64,000 nucleotides of DNA from Brucella anthropi_A (GCF_046630315.1 NZ_LQBD01000007.1:1-64000), one strand, 5' to 3'; shown: positions 32,887-41,195, counted from the stretch's first letter. The notes: a model not told the origin generated them from the letters alone. A program made the numbers and translations.

Positions 32887-32911
32887 AACGCCACAGACGA
32901 AACTTGGTTCC
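32887..32911 (-). promoter_or_regulatory. EcfG promoter of the predicted sRNA
   Basis: On the minus strand GGAAC (32911-32907), 16 nt, CGTT (32890-32887): an exact consensus match. It begins one base after the stop codon of the Fur-family gene and drives no protein gene. Confidence 0.8.
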
Positions 32912-32912
32912 T

Positions 32913-33338
32913 TCAATTTCTAATTTTTTTGCAATAAAGTTCGAGACGGTGATGCACGATCTCGTAACCGAGCGAACGGGCGATCTCTTCCTGCAATTTT
33001 TCGATCTTGTCGGAGCGGAATTCCACCACATCGCCGGAATCCATATCGATGATGTGATCGTGATGCGCGCCGCTTGCCTGTTCGAAGCGCGACGGCCCTC
33101 CGGCAAAGGCATGGCGGTGAATGGCGCCGCGCTCTTCCAGAAGCTTCATCGTGCGATAAACGGTCGACAAGGAAATACTATTGTCGATCTCCACCGCCCG
33201 GCGGAAAATCTCAAGCGCATCGGGGTGATCTTCCGTCTCGGTCAATATGTTCAGGATGATCCGGCGCGGCCGCGTGATGCGGACACCGGCCTGGCGCAGT
33301 TCCTGTTCATAATCGGGCTTCTTGTACGATTCACTCAT
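32913..33338 (-). CDS. mur: Fur-family metal regulator, probably Mur (manganese)
   Basis: A 141-aa Fur-superfamily repressor. The winged helix covers about residues 1-85 (LRQAGVRITRPRRIILNIL ... SLSTVYRTMKLLEERG), and the dimerisation/metal domain includes the conserved HHDHIIDMDSGDVVEF. The start at 33338 (MSESYKKPDY) removes 15 residues not found in the family. In Rhizobiales the Fur orthologue senses manganese (Mur), whereas iron is handled by Irr and RirA. A Mur gene close to the GSR locus fits my recollection of Brucella gene order. Naming it mur rather than fur rests on this taxonomic inference. Confidence 0.85.
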   Translation of the reverse strand: MSESYKKPDYEQELRQAGVRITRPRRIILNILTETEDHPDALEIFRRAVEIDNSISLSTVYRTMKLLEERGAIHRHAFAGGPSRFEQASGAHHDHIIDMDSGDVVEFRSDKIEKLQEEIARSLGYEIVHHRLELYCKKIRN

Positions 33339-33410
33339 GTCCCGATTATGCACCGTCCCATTGCCAGTTGCAATTTTTTGCAACTGGCCCGCGCCCGATC
33401 TCCCCAGTTA

Positions 33411-33701
33411 CTAATCGGCAAACTGTTCGCGTTCGGATGCCGGAGCAAGCACGGTAAACAGCGCCGCTCCATCACGGTCGAGCTCCTCGACGGTCACCGG
33501 ATATGTATCGCCGTCCTGCGATTTGAGGCCGACTGCGGATGCGTTCATCGCCTCGGATATCGTCTCCCGGTCGCCCCAGAACTTGCCGCGCTTCGTGAGG
33601 TCGGCGCCGTCGGCGGGAATAGCCACGCTATATTCCACCACGCCCTTGTCGATACCGTCGCAAATAAGACTGGCCGAACCGTTCTTGATTGAAACGCTCA
33701 T
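33411..33701 (-). CDS. Conserved hypothetical protein, 96 aa
   Basis: A small acidic, soluble protein (MSVSIKNGSASLICDGIDKG...) with no transmembrane segment or recognised motif. The start at 33701 is firm: GCGGAGGAACAATG gives a strong site, and the longer frame upstream runs through the tRNA-Glu gene. The repeated short beta-like stretches (ASLICDG, VVEYSVAI, PVTVEELD, ALFTVLAP) suggest a compact beta fold. Located between the Fur-family gene and tRNA-Glu on the same strand. Confidence 0.7.
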   Translation of the reverse strand: MSVSIKNGSASLICDGIDKGVVEYSVAIPADGADLTKRGKFWGDRETISEAMNASAVGLKSQDGDTYPVTVEELDRDGAALFTVLAPASEREQFAD

Positions 33702-33791
33702 TGTTCCTCCGCTTTGTGTCGGCCCCTGATCGAGGACTACCCTAACGCGCATCCGCAAATGTGTAAAATACTGTGTGGGGAAGAAGGTGCT

Positions 33792-33866
33792 GGTACGCCC
33801 AAGGGGAATCGAACCCCTGTTTGCGCCGTGAGAGGGCGCCGTCCTGACCGCTAGACGATGGGCGCG
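33792..33866 (-). tRNA. tRNA-Glu (anticodon CTC)
   Basis: Cloverleaf read on the minus strand: acceptor GCGCCCA with TGGGCGT (first pair G-U), D arm GTCTAGCGGTCAGGAC, anticodon stem GCGCC/GGCGC around loop CTCTCAC with anticodon CTC, and T arm AGGGGTTCGATTCCCCT. Discriminator A is followed by an encoded CCA. Identity follows from the anticodon and the Glu-type body. Confidence 0.95.
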
Positions 33867-33970
33867 TAAGCCATGGTGCTGATATAGTCGCCAAAAGGAA
33901 AAAGCGCAATCCTCGAAGGCAGAAACAAACAGGGCGGCAATCACGCCGCCCCAATCAGACCCTGCCCGCC

Positions 33971-34444
33971 CTACTCGACATTGCCGAGCTTGATGCGGCC
34001 GATGATGCGCGACTCGCGATAATCATAGATGATGAGTTCCGTGCCGCCATCCGGCAGCAGCGTTTCCAGCGAAAGCTCGTTGCCGGAAAGGCTCTGCGAC
34101 AGGAGACGCGTGCCGGGCGTCAGGTCGATCTGCGATTCGATCAGCTTCGGCGGTTCCGGCTTGGCGGGCGCGGCCTGTCCTGGAATATCGGAACGGGCTT
34201 CTTCGACCGGCGGGGTTTCCGGCGCGCGATTGATCTTGTAGACAACGGCGACAAGCACCGCCATAAGACCGATCAGCATGACACCGATGGAAACGGCCAG
34301 AAGCCGGATCATCTTGCGGCGCACACGTTCCATGGCTGGATCAAGCTGGGGCTCGGCCTGTTCATCCGGGTAATAGCCCTGCTGATAGTCCTGATAGCCT
34401 GAATCCTGATGATTCTGGTATCTGGGATAGTGTGGATCCTGCAT
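33971..34444 (-). CDS. Conserved single-pass membrane protein, 157 aa
   Basis: The N-terminal 35 residues are rich in Tyr, Gln, His and Asp (QDPHYPRYQNHQDSGYQDYQ), followed by a basic stretch, one membrane helix at about residues 47-70 (LLAVSIGVMLIGLMAVLVAVVY) and a Pro-rich linker. A C-terminal periplasmic domain follows (LLPDGGTELIIYDYRESRIIGRIKLG). No named family recognised with certainty. It is divergent from rluD with about 170 bp between starts. Confidence 0.7.
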   Translation of the reverse strand: MQDPHYPRYQNHQDSGYQDYQQGYYPDEQAEPQLDPAMERVRRKMIRLLAVSIGVMLIGLMAVLVAVVYKINRAPETPPVEEARSDIPGQAAPAKPEPPKLIESQIDLTPGTRLLSQSLSGNELSLETLLPDGGTELIIYDYRESRIIGRIKLGNVE

Positions 34445-34612
34445 TCAACGACTCCGGTTCGAACTTCGCCGTGTTACGGCGTGTGGCGCGTGATAGAGCA
34501 TTTTGCAGCCAAATGGAAACATTTGACGTCGCATAAATGCGGTAAATTCAAGAGGCAGGGCAGTTCTGACGATTTCATCACGGCAGAACGGCTCTCAAAA
34601 AGGAAAACACGA

Positions 34613-35617
34613 GTGAAAGAGCTAACAACCGACTCCGATGCCACGGGCAAGCGTCTCGACCAGTGGCTGGCCGCAGCATTGGGGCCGGAACTCTCGCGCA
34701 GCCGCGTTCAATCCCTCATTGCCGAAGGCCATGTGACCATCGACGGCGCGCCCGCCCGTGAAACCAAGCAGAAGCTGCGCGAAGGCATGACAATCGCCAT
34801 CGTGCTGCCCGAGCCGGAACCAGCCGAACCGATTGCCGAGAACATACCGCTCGATATTCTTTACGAGGATGACGATCTCATCGTCATCAACAAGCCCGCC
34901 GGGCTTGTCGTTCATCCGGGCAATGGCAACTGGACGGGAACACTGGTCAATGCCCTTCTATATCATTGTGGCGATAGCTTGTCGGGCATTGGCGGAATTC
35001 GCCGCCCTGGCATTGTCCATCGCCTCGACAAGGATACGAGCGGCGTCATGGTCGTGGCCAAGAATGACCGCTCGCACCGCCATTTGAGCGAACAATTTGC
35101 CGATCATGGCCGCACCGGCGATCTGGAGCGCGCCTATCTTGCGCTTGTCTGGGGCATGACCGAACGCCCGCAGGGCTTCATCGATGCGCATCTGGGGCGC
35201 TCGCATCGCGACCGCACCAAGCAGGCGGTGGTCAATGCAGAGCGGGAAGATGCCCGCCACGCCGTCACCCATTATGTGACGGTGGAGAAATTCGGCCCGC
35301 GCGAGGATGCGACCGCGCTGGCCTCGCTTGTCGAGTGCCGCCTTGAGACAGGCCGCACCCACCAGATCCGCGTGCATATGGCCCATATCGGCCATCCGCT
35401 TGTGGGCGACATGGACTATGGCAGCGCCTACAAGACCAAGGCCAACAAACTGCCGGAACCGCTGAAAGAGGCCGTGCGCGGTTTCCACCGGCAAGCATTG
35501 CACGCCTGGCTGCTTGCCTTCACCCATCCGGCCACGGAGGAACTGATGCGTTTTGAAGCGCCGGTACCGGAAGATATGGAGCAGCTTCTGGAAAATTTCC
35601 GGAAACATTCTATATAA
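34613..35617 (+). CDS. rluD: RluA/RluD-family 23S rRNA pseudouridine synthase
   Basis: A 334-aa enzyme: an N-terminal S4 RNA-binding domain (GKRLDQWLAAALGPELSRSRVQSLIAEGHVTIDG), then the catalytic domain with the active-site Asp in HRLDKDTSGVMVVAKN and the conserved LVECRLETGRTHQIRVHMAHIGHPLVGD. In E. coli RluD modifies U1911, U1915 and U1917 of helix 69. The GTG start at 34613 is preceded by AAAGGAAAA; the frame extends further upstream without similarity. Confidence 0.88.
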   Translation: MKELTTDSDATGKRLDQWLAAALGPELSRSRVQSLIAEGHVTIDGAPARETKQKLREGMTIAIVLPEPEPAEPIAENIPLDILYEDDDLIVINKPAGLVVHPGNGNWTGTLVNALLYHCGDSLSGIGGIRRPGIVHRLDKDTSGVMVVAKNDRSHRHLSEQFADHGRTGDLERAYLALVWGMTERPQGFIDAHLGRSHRDRTKQAVVNAEREDARHAVTHYVTVEKFGPREDATALASLVECRLETGRTHQIRVHMAHIGHPLVGDMDYGSAYKTKANKLPEPLKEAVRGFHRQALHAWLLAFTHPATEELMRFEAPVPEDMEQLLENFRKHSI

Positions 35618-35940
35618 TACTGGCAACCATGACGGTTCGCCGGAACAGGGGACAGTCTATAAACAGGAAGCTGATCCGACATCGAAAACCGGGGCGCGGC
35701 CACAGCCGCTCCCTCACCACAAGAAACAATTTATTTCAGACGGCCCATTCAGACGACGCGTGCAACCTTTGGCCTGCAGCAACGTTCACATTGTAGTGAC
35801 GGATTGTTTCACGGATTAAAGGATCGTGTTTTCGCCAAAATCATGCCTATATATCAAGGCTCGCGTGTGGGAAGTGCAGGAGGCAGCCCCCGCGACAGGT
35901 TCGCCAAACGGGAACCTGAAATTATAAAGGAGGGTGCTCT
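35618..35940 (+). other. Gene-free leader region upstream of rpoH
   Basis: A 323-bp intergenic segment. It contains no convincing ORF. AAGGAGGGTG immediately precedes the rpoH ATG. I could not identify a clear heat-shock (CTTGAA-type) or EcfG promoter by eye. Confidence 0.6.
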
Positions 35941-36852
35941 ATGGCCCAGATGAATCTCCCAAGCATTACGTCCGGTGACGGGGGGCTTACCCGTTATCTG
36001 GAAGAAATCCGCCGCTTTCCCATGCTTGAGCCGCAGGAAGAATATATGCTGGCCAAGCGTTATCACGAACATACCGATCCCAAGGCCGCCCACAAGCTGG
36101 TGACGAGCCATCTGCGTCTCGTGGCCAAGATCGCCATGGGCTATCGCGGCTATGGCCTGCCGATCGGCGAGGTGATTTCGGAAGGCAATGTCGGCCTCAT
36201 GCAGGCGGTCAAGCGTTTCGAGCCGGAGCGCGGCTTCCGTCTTGCCACCTATGCCATGTGGTGGATCAAGGCTTCGATCCAGGAATATATCCTGCGTTCG
36301 TGGAGCCTTGTGAAGATGGGCACGACCGCCAATCAGAAGCGCCTGTTCTTCAATCTGCGCAAGATGAAGAGCAAGATTCAGGCGCTTGATGATGGCGATC
36401 TCAACCCGGATCAGGTCAAGCAGATTGCAACCAAGCTCAATGTGAGCGAAGACGAAGTGGTTTCCATGAACCGCCGCCTGTCTGGCGACGCTTCGCTGAA
36501 CGCGCCCTTGCGCGCTTCGGAAGGGGAATCGGGCGAATGGCAGGACTGGCTGGTCGATGACAGCAACAGCCAGGAGCAGGTTCTGATCGAGCAGGACGAG
36601 CTGGAAAACCGCCGCTCCATGCTTGAACAGGCGATGGATACGCTGAACGACCGCGAACGCCGCATTTTCGAGGCCCGCCGCCTGTCGGAAGACCCGATGA
36701 CGCTGGAGGATCTTTCCAGCGAATTCGGCATCAGCCGCGAGCGCGTGCGCCAGATCGAAGTGCGCGCCTTTGAAAAGGTGCAGGCTGCGGTGAAGGCCGC
36801 GGCCCACAAGCAGCAAAAGGCGCTGAACCCTGTCGAGGAAGCGCACGCCTGA
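35941..36852 (+). CDS. rpoH: RNA polymerase heat-shock sigma factor RpoH (sigma-32)
   Basis: A 303-aa group 3 sigma factor with regions 1.2, 2 (RLVAKIAMGYRGYGLPIGEVISEGNVGLMQAVKRFEPERGFRLATYAMWWIKASIQEYILRSWSLVK) and 4 (TLEDLSSEFGISRERVRQIEVRAFEKV). The RpoH box NQKRLFFNLRK, which separates sigma-32 from other sigma factors, is present at about residues 130-140. It directs chaperone and protease genes, including ftsH, whose product degrades RpoH in E. coli. Alphaproteobacteria often have two rpoH genes; this looks like the long-standard RpoH1 type. Terminator at 36877-36915. Confidence 0.93.
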   Translation: MAQMNLPSITSGDGGLTRYLEEIRRFPMLEPQEEYMLAKRYHEHTDPKAAHKLVTSHLRLVAKIAMGYRGYGLPIGEVISEGNVGLMQAVKRFEPERGFRLATYAMWWIKASIQEYILRSWSLVKMGTTANQKRLFFNLRKMKSKIQALDDGDLNPDQVKQIATKLNVSEDEVVSMNRRLSGDASLNAPLRASEGESGEWQDWLVDDSNSQEQVLIEQDELENRRSMLEQAMDTLNDRERRIFEARRLSEDPMTLEDLSSEFGISRERVRQIEVRAFEKVQAAVKAAAHKQQKALNPVEEAHA

Positions 36853-36876
36853 AACTGATGATCCGCTGATCCTTTA

Positions 36877-36915
36877 CTGCCGCAGACGGGCAACCGTTCT
36901 GCGGCGGAATTGTTT
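36877..36915. terminator. rpoH terminator, copy 1 of a 39-bp repeat
   Basis: The segment holds CCGCAGA(C)GG and CCG(TT)CTGCGG arms around GGCAA and ends in TTGTTT. The same 39 bp recur exactly at 37735-37773. Confidence 0.8.
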
Positions 36916-36962
36916 AAAGCGTATCCCGAAAAGCGTGAAACGGTTTTCGGAAAAGATGTGTA
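36916..36962. repeat. Dispersed short repeat (CGAAAAG-CGTGAAACGGTTTTCGG type)
   Basis: AAAGCGTATCCCGAAAAGCG and TGAAACGGTTTTCGGA closely match 56791-56835 (GAGCGCATCCCGAAAAGTG, TGAAACGGTTTTCGGA). The CCGAAAA/TTTTCGG arms form a hairpin. The remainder up to 37137 is AT-rich and gene-free. Confidence 0.7.
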
Positions 36963-37137
36963 ATTCAAGCTGCGCTGCCCCTCATTTATTCCTAATATCA
37001 AAATATAAAAATATTGGACCTTTAGGTTCAATATGTAATATATAATATATATAGCCTTCACTTGGATTTAATAATGAAAGGCGAAGACCCTTTTCCCAAA
37101 TAATGTCACGCTTTTATCCATTAGAAGGAATTATAAA

Positions 37138-37713
37138 ATGATTATATTTAAGCTTAAAAAAATATCAGCAATCCTTGCCATTATATTGGCATCTTCCGTT
37201 GCCACAGCATCTTCCGCTTATGCGATCTCCTTCAACTTCACATTTGAAAACAATAGTGATGACGACATCATCCTGGAGCCTATGACCCAGCGTGAACATC
37301 CAAAGCGAGATCCCAATCAAGTTTGGTCGACATGCATGGGAAAAAACTGGAATACGCCAAAAACGCCGATAACAATACGCAGAGGCCAGAGATACACGGT
37401 CAGGAACGTCAGCGTAAAAGCTTGCAAACCATCAGTGAATACATGGAAAGTAAGCAAAAATAGCAACAAGGATATTTATGGATATGTTCAATTCATCAAT
37501 CACTACACGCTAAGCATCAACAATGGCGCATTTTCAGCCTTGATCCGTAACTTTTTCGGTGTCGGCAACACAAAAGACCCTGTTGCAGCGCGCCATCCTG
37601 CAGCCAACTATGCATCGTGTGGGCCCAAAAAACTCAACTGCAACGGTAAAAATGTACCAATGCGTGGCGGCGATATTACCATTTATATCGGAGAAAACCG
37701 CCGTCCCAAATAA
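37138..37713 (+). CDS. AT-rich secreted protein of unknown function
   Basis: A 191-aa protein with a clear Sec signal peptide (LKKISAILAIILASSVATASSAYA, cleavage near residue 29). The mature part is basic, Asn/Lys-rich and contains four Cys, two of them spaced as SCGPKKLNCNG. It could form a small disulfide-bonded beta domain, but no family is recognised. Codon use is far more AT-rich than the neighbours, and the gene with its flanks is bracketed by two identical 39-bp copies of the rpoH terminator. Both point to acquisition by transfer. The start has AAGGAATTATAAA upstream. Confidence 0.65.
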   Translation: MIIFKLKKISAILAIILASSVATASSAYAISFNFTFENNSDDDIILEPMTQREHPKRDPNQVWSTCMGKNWNTPKTPITIRRGQRYTVRNVSVKACKPSVNTWKVSKNSNKDIYGYVQFINHYTLSINNGAFSALIRNFFGVGNTKDPVAARHPAANYASCGPKKLNCNGKNVPMRGGDITIYIGENRRPK

Positions 37714-37734
37714 AGCGTGAAGGTCTCATGCTTT

Positions 37735-37773
37735 CTGCCGCAGACGGGCAACCGTTCTGCGGCGGAATTGTTT
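37735..37773. terminator. Copy 2 of the 39-bp terminator repeat
   Basis: Identical to 36877-36915, offset by 858 bp. It lies 5 bp from the stop of the rhodanese gene (minus strand) and 22 bp after the AT-rich gene, so it can end transcription of both. Confidence 0.85.
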
Positions 37774-37778
37774 GGGCA

Positions 37779-38207
37779 TCACCGGTCCGCTGCGCCTTTC
37801 GCAAGTTCAAATCCCTCATCGATCCAGCCGGTCAGCCCGCCTGCCATGATCTTGACGGGCCGGTCGAGATTGGCAAGCCGCAAGGCGCCGCGCGCCGCGC
37901 CATTGCAATGGGGCCCCGCGCAATAGGTGACGAAAACCGTGTCCTGCGGCCATTGCGCCATTTTGGACGCGATGATCTTGCCATGCGGCAGATTGATCGC
38001 ACCCGGTATATGGCTCTTTGCGAAAAGCCCCGGGCTGCGCACGTCGAGAAGCACGAAATCGGCTCCCTTGGACAGGGCATCATGCACGTCCCAGCAATCG
38101 GTCTCGAAGGTGAATTCGGCTGCGAAATGATCGCGCGCCAATGCGCTCGCCGCAGGCGGGATGGCTGTTACGGCAGATTTCCTGTCGGTCTTGGCTGCAC
38201 TATCCAT
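37779..38207 (-). CDS. Rhodanese-like domain protein
   Basis: A 142-aa single rhodanese domain. The CH2A region VLLDVRSPGLFAKSHIPGAINLPHGKI and the active-site loop VTYCAGPHCNGAARGALRLA, with the persulfide-forming Cys in YCAGPHC, are clear. A short Ala/Lys-rich N-terminus precedes it. The start at 38207 has AAAGGAGAAC upstream. It is divergent from the ftrA-like regulator 87 bp away; this gene pair is common in Rhizobiales and suggests regulation by that protein. Substrate unknown. Confidence 0.85.
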   Translation of the reverse strand: MDSAAKTDRKSAVTAIPPAASALARDHFAAEFTFETDCWDVHDALSKGADFVLLDVRSPGLFAKSHIPGAINLPHGKIIASKMAQWPQDTVFVTYCAGPHCNGAARGALRLANLDRPVKIMAGGLTGWIDEGFELAKGAADR

Positions 38208-38293
38208 GGGCGTTCTCCTTTGTCTTCGGCACGGTTTTCGCCCATTTGCCAATGTGCTTGCAATTGGCGCGATTGACAATATACGTAAAGATA

Positions 38294-39286
38294 ATGACAA
38301 ACCCGCTGCCCGCACCCGAAGGCCCGCTTGTCGTGGCGCTGCTCTACGACCGGCTTTGCACGTTCGAATTCGGCATTGTTGCCGAAATCTTTGGCCTGCC
38401 CCGCCCCGAAATGGGAGCGGGCTGGTATCGCTTTGCCAGTTGCCCGATCGAAGACGGCCCATTGCGCGCGCATGGCGGCTTTGCCATCATTCCCGACGGC
38501 AGGCCCGATCTCATCGATAAGGCCGACATCATCATAGTTCCGGGCTGGAAAGGGGCCGACAGTCCGGTGCCGGAAGCGGTCAGCGAAAGGCTGCGTTGTG
38601 CCCACCGGCGCGGCGCGCGACTTGCCTCCATCTGTTCGGGCGCCTTCGTTCTGGCCGCGACAGGGCTGCTGGACGGCGGCACCGCCACAACGCATTGGCG
38701 CCATGCCGATGCGCTGCGCAAAAAACACCCCGCGATCGACGTCGACGATGCCTCGCTCTATCGCGAGCATGATCGCATCTTCACTTCGGCTGGAAGTGCC
38801 GCCGGAATAGACCTCCTGATCGAAATCGTTCGACAGGATTTTGGCCCCCTCGCCGCAAATTCCGTTGCCCGGCGGATGGTCATGCCCGCGCACCGCACCG
38901 GCGGACAGGCCCAGTTTCTCGAACGTCCGGTCACAAGGCGCGAAGGCAGCGCGATCAGCCCGGTGCTGGACCGCATGCGCGCCGATCTTGCGGCAGACTG
39001 GACAATCGGGCGCATGGCGGCTCAATGCCGGATGAGCCCGCGCACATTCCTGCGCCGCTTTGCCGAGGCAACCGGCGCCACGCCGGGCGACTGGCTCGCC
39101 ATGGAGCGGGTAGCTGCGGCCAGGGAACTGCTCTCTCAAGGACAGGCAGGCATTGACGATATCGCTGCTGCGGTCGGCTTTGGAAGCGCCCACACGCTTC
39201 GCCATCACTTCCGCCAGAAGATCGGCATCAGCCCGGCGGAATATCGCAGGCGGTTCCGGGCGCAAACCCTGATACAACCGATATAA
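38294..39286 (+). CDS. ftrA: GlxA-family AraC-type transcriptional regulator FtrA
   Basis: A 330-aa regulator: an N-terminal DJ-1/PfpI-like domain (about residues 10-190; the nucleophile-elbow equivalent in LASICSGAFVLAATGLLDGGTATTHW) and a C-terminal AraC DNA-binding domain with two helix-turn-helix motifs (TIGRMAAQCRMSPRTFLRRFAEATGATPGDWL and GIDDIAAAVGFGSAHTLRHHFRQKIGISPAEYRRRF). The arrangement is that of GlxA/FtrA regulators. Divergent from the rhodanese gene. Ligand and wider targets unknown. Confidence 0.88.
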   Translation: MTNPLPAPEGPLVVALLYDRLCTFEFGIVAEIFGLPRPEMGAGWYRFASCPIEDGPLRAHGGFAIIPDGRPDLIDKADIIIVPGWKGADSPVPEAVSERLRCAHRRGARLASICSGAFVLAATGLLDGGTATTHWRHADALRKKHPAIDVDDASLYREHDRIFTSAGSAAGIDLLIEIVRQDFGPLAANSVARRMVMPAHRTGGQAQFLERPVTRREGSAISPVLDRMRADLAADWTIGRMAAQCRMSPRTFLRRFAEATGATPGDWLAMERVAAARELLSQGQAGIDDIAAAVGFGSAHTLRHHFRQKIGISPAEYRRRFRAQTLIQPI

Positions 39287-39359
39287 AACCGTCAGATCAC
39301 TGTCATGGATTGGCTTTAGGGACGAGGGCGGTTTCAACCCAAGCCGTGAAGGCTATCCC

Positions 39360-39543
39360 ATGAAAAAGCTCCTGCTCGCCGCAGCACCTCGAAGCTTTCT
39401 TCCGCGTCTACAAGCCGTTGCCGGAAGGCCGCAAAGTCGTTGAACCGGGCGGCTTCGACAGTGGCGAAGCGGCGCGAAACGAAGTTGCCAAGGCCATCAA
39501 GGCTTTCACCGAAAAGAAGAAACCAGCGCGCTTCAAACAAAAG
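39360..39543 (+). pseudogene. Frameshifted small gene remnant
   Basis: An ATG at 39360 opens MKKLLLAAA, the start of a typical signal peptide, but the frame then closes after 27 codons. From about 39385 the +1 frame continues with protein-like sequence (HLEAFFRVYKPLPEGRKVV, then GGFDSGEAARNEVAKAIKAFTEKKK) up to a terminator. A single deletion or insertion would separate the two. I do not recognise the family, and a sequencing or real strain-specific frameshift cannot be told apart here. Confidence 0.4.
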
Positions 39544-39564
39544 GCCGCTCGAAGCGGCCTTTTC
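39538..39564. terminator. Bidirectional terminator before the 457-aa gene
   Basis: AAGGCCGCT (39541-39549) pairs with AGCGGCCTT (39553-39561) around CGA, with A-rich and T-rich flanks on the two sides. It can serve the remnant on the plus strand and the membrane protein gene on the minus strand. Confidence 0.85.
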
Positions 39565-39580
39565 GTCTTGATGGATACGG

Positions 39581-40954
39581 TCAGTTCGCGCCCAGCACTT
39601 CGTTGAATGCTTTTTCGCCCGGCACGCCCTTTTCGAGACTGATGAGCGCGCGGCGGCCATTGCGATAGGAGATCGGAATATCGATCCATTGCAGGCGGCG
39701 CATCAGCGAAAGATTGGTGTCCTGCGCGGTGCGGGCATCGTTCAGCCAGACGATGAAGAAATTGTCGCCGATCTTCGACGGCACGGCGATCAGCGGGTTG
39801 CCCGCCGCCTGTTCCGTATCCTTGAAGGTGATGCGCTGCACATTGTCCACCACGCCGCCGGGGAAGCCTTCCGGCACGGTGAAGACAAGCTCGATCAAAT
39901 GGCTGGCCGGGATGGATTTATCCGTATTCTTGCGGATGGTCATCTTCATCTCGACCTTGCTGGTCGGCATCGTGACGGTCGCACGCACCGCCGGTTCGGC
40001 AGGCTGGCCGTCTTCCGGGCTTTCCTCGATGGTCGACCAGACCACATTGCCGCGTTCGACCGAATCCGAACCCGCGCCGCCACGTTCCTCATAAAGAAGC
40101 GCCTGCTGGCCGACGGCCACGGCCTGGTTCTGTCCGGGCTGTGCGCCTGTCTGCGTATTGGTTTCGGCAGGCGCAGGCGTGGAGGCGGCGGTCGATGTGC
40201 CTTCGCCGATGCCGTTTGCGCCACCGGCAGGGCCGCTATCCACTTCGCTGCCATCCGGCATCAGGCGCTGCGTCATCTTCGGCTCGCCGGCGGGCTGCTG
40301 CGGCGCTTCCGGCGTCTGCTCGCCGCCCGTGGTCGGCGTCGTGTCTTCGGAATGCGTTTCGGTATCCGAACCGGTCGCAGGCGCGTCGCTGCGCCCGAGG
40401 CTCGATGCCACTTCCTGAATCTTGTCCTTGTTGGCCCAGACCGCATAACCGGCGCCGCCAATCAGCAGAACCGCAATCAGACCGGCGATCAGCCCCTTAT
40501 AGGAGCGCTGCTCCTTGCGGGCCGTGCGTTCGATATATTCGCTGCGGCGGGCTTGCGTCTTTTCCTTGGCCCGATCCATCCAGTCATCGTTGCGCTGGGC
40601 GGCAAAGGCCGGTGCGTCATCATCTTCGGCGGCGCTGTCGCGAGGCGCATCATCCTCATCATGGGATGGGGAAGGCCCTGCGTCGTGATTCGCCTCCTGC
40701 AGAAAATCTTCCAGCGCATCCGCGGCCGGTTCTTCCCTGGCTGCGGCTGGCGGCGCATAAAAGGCTTCGACCTCGGCAATGGCGTCTTCAAGAATATTGC
40801 GCTGGCGGACAGCTACAGCCTGCGAGGCATTTGCCGTGACGAGCTTCTGCTCGATCGTTGCACGCGCCTTGGCATAAACGCGCTGGCGCAATTCAGGCGA
40901 CTTGTCCGCCTGCGCATCGATCGTCTTTTTCAGTACCGCTACAAAATCCGCCAT
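39581..40954 (-). CDS. Large conserved single-pass membrane protein, 457 aa
   Basis: Architecture: an N-terminal helical region (residues 1-75, FVAVLKKTIDAQADKSPELRQRVYAKARATIEQKL), an acidic low-complexity linker, a basic patch, and one membrane helix at about 155-175 (LIAGLIAVLLIGGAGYAVW). A Ser/Thr/Gly/Glu-rich linker (180-275) leads to a C-terminal folded domain (285-457; VRATVTMPTSKVEMKMTIRKN, LIELVFTVPEGFPGGVVDNVQRITFKD). Such proteins are conserved in Rhizobiales without assigned function. The topology suggests a cytosolic sensor-like N-terminus and a periplasmic domain. Not in an obvious operon. Confidence 0.75.
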   Translation of the reverse strand: MADFVAVLKKTIDAQADKSPELRQRVYAKARATIEQKLVTANASQAVAVRQRNILEDAIAEVEAFYAPPAAAREEPAADALEDFLQEANHDAGPSPSHDEDDAPRDSAAEDDDAPAFAAQRNDDWMDRAKEKTQARRSEYIERTARKEQRSYKGLIAGLIAVLLIGGAGYAVWANKDKIQEVASSLGRSDAPATGSDTETHSEDTTPTTGGEQTPEAPQQPAGEPKMTQRLMPDGSEVDSGPAGGANGIGEGTSTAASTPAPAETNTQTGAQPGQNQAVAVGQQALLYEERGGAGSDSVERGNVVWSTIEESPEDGQPAEPAVRATVTMPTSKVEMKMTIRKNTDKSIPASHLIELVFTVPEGFPGGVVDNVQRITFKDTEQAAGNPLIAVPSKIGDNFFIVWLNDARTAQDTNLSLMRRLQWIDIPISYRNGRRALISLEKGVPGEKAFNEVLGAN

Positions 40955-41167
40955 TCCGTCTTACCCGGTTTTCGCCCGTCCAGATGAACAATAAGCACAG
41001 GATGCAATAAATGTCCCAATAATCACAATAATCAAGGGAAAGCAAAGTCTCTGGCTACGATTTAGCGAAGACTTTCAAAACGATGCGGTAAAATAGTGGC
41101 AAAATTCGCCCTGCCGCGAAGCTTTGTGGGGCCGATTGCGTTCTTTGCACAACGGCCGAAACGAAAT

Positions 41168-41195
41168 CGGAGCAGCCTCCGGAAAAGCTGCTCCG
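41168..41195 (-). terminator. purA terminator
   Basis: CGGAGCAGC (41168-41176) pairs with GCTGCTCCG (41187-41195); on the minus strand ATTTCGTTT follows. It lies 27 bp after the purA stop. Confidence 0.7.
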
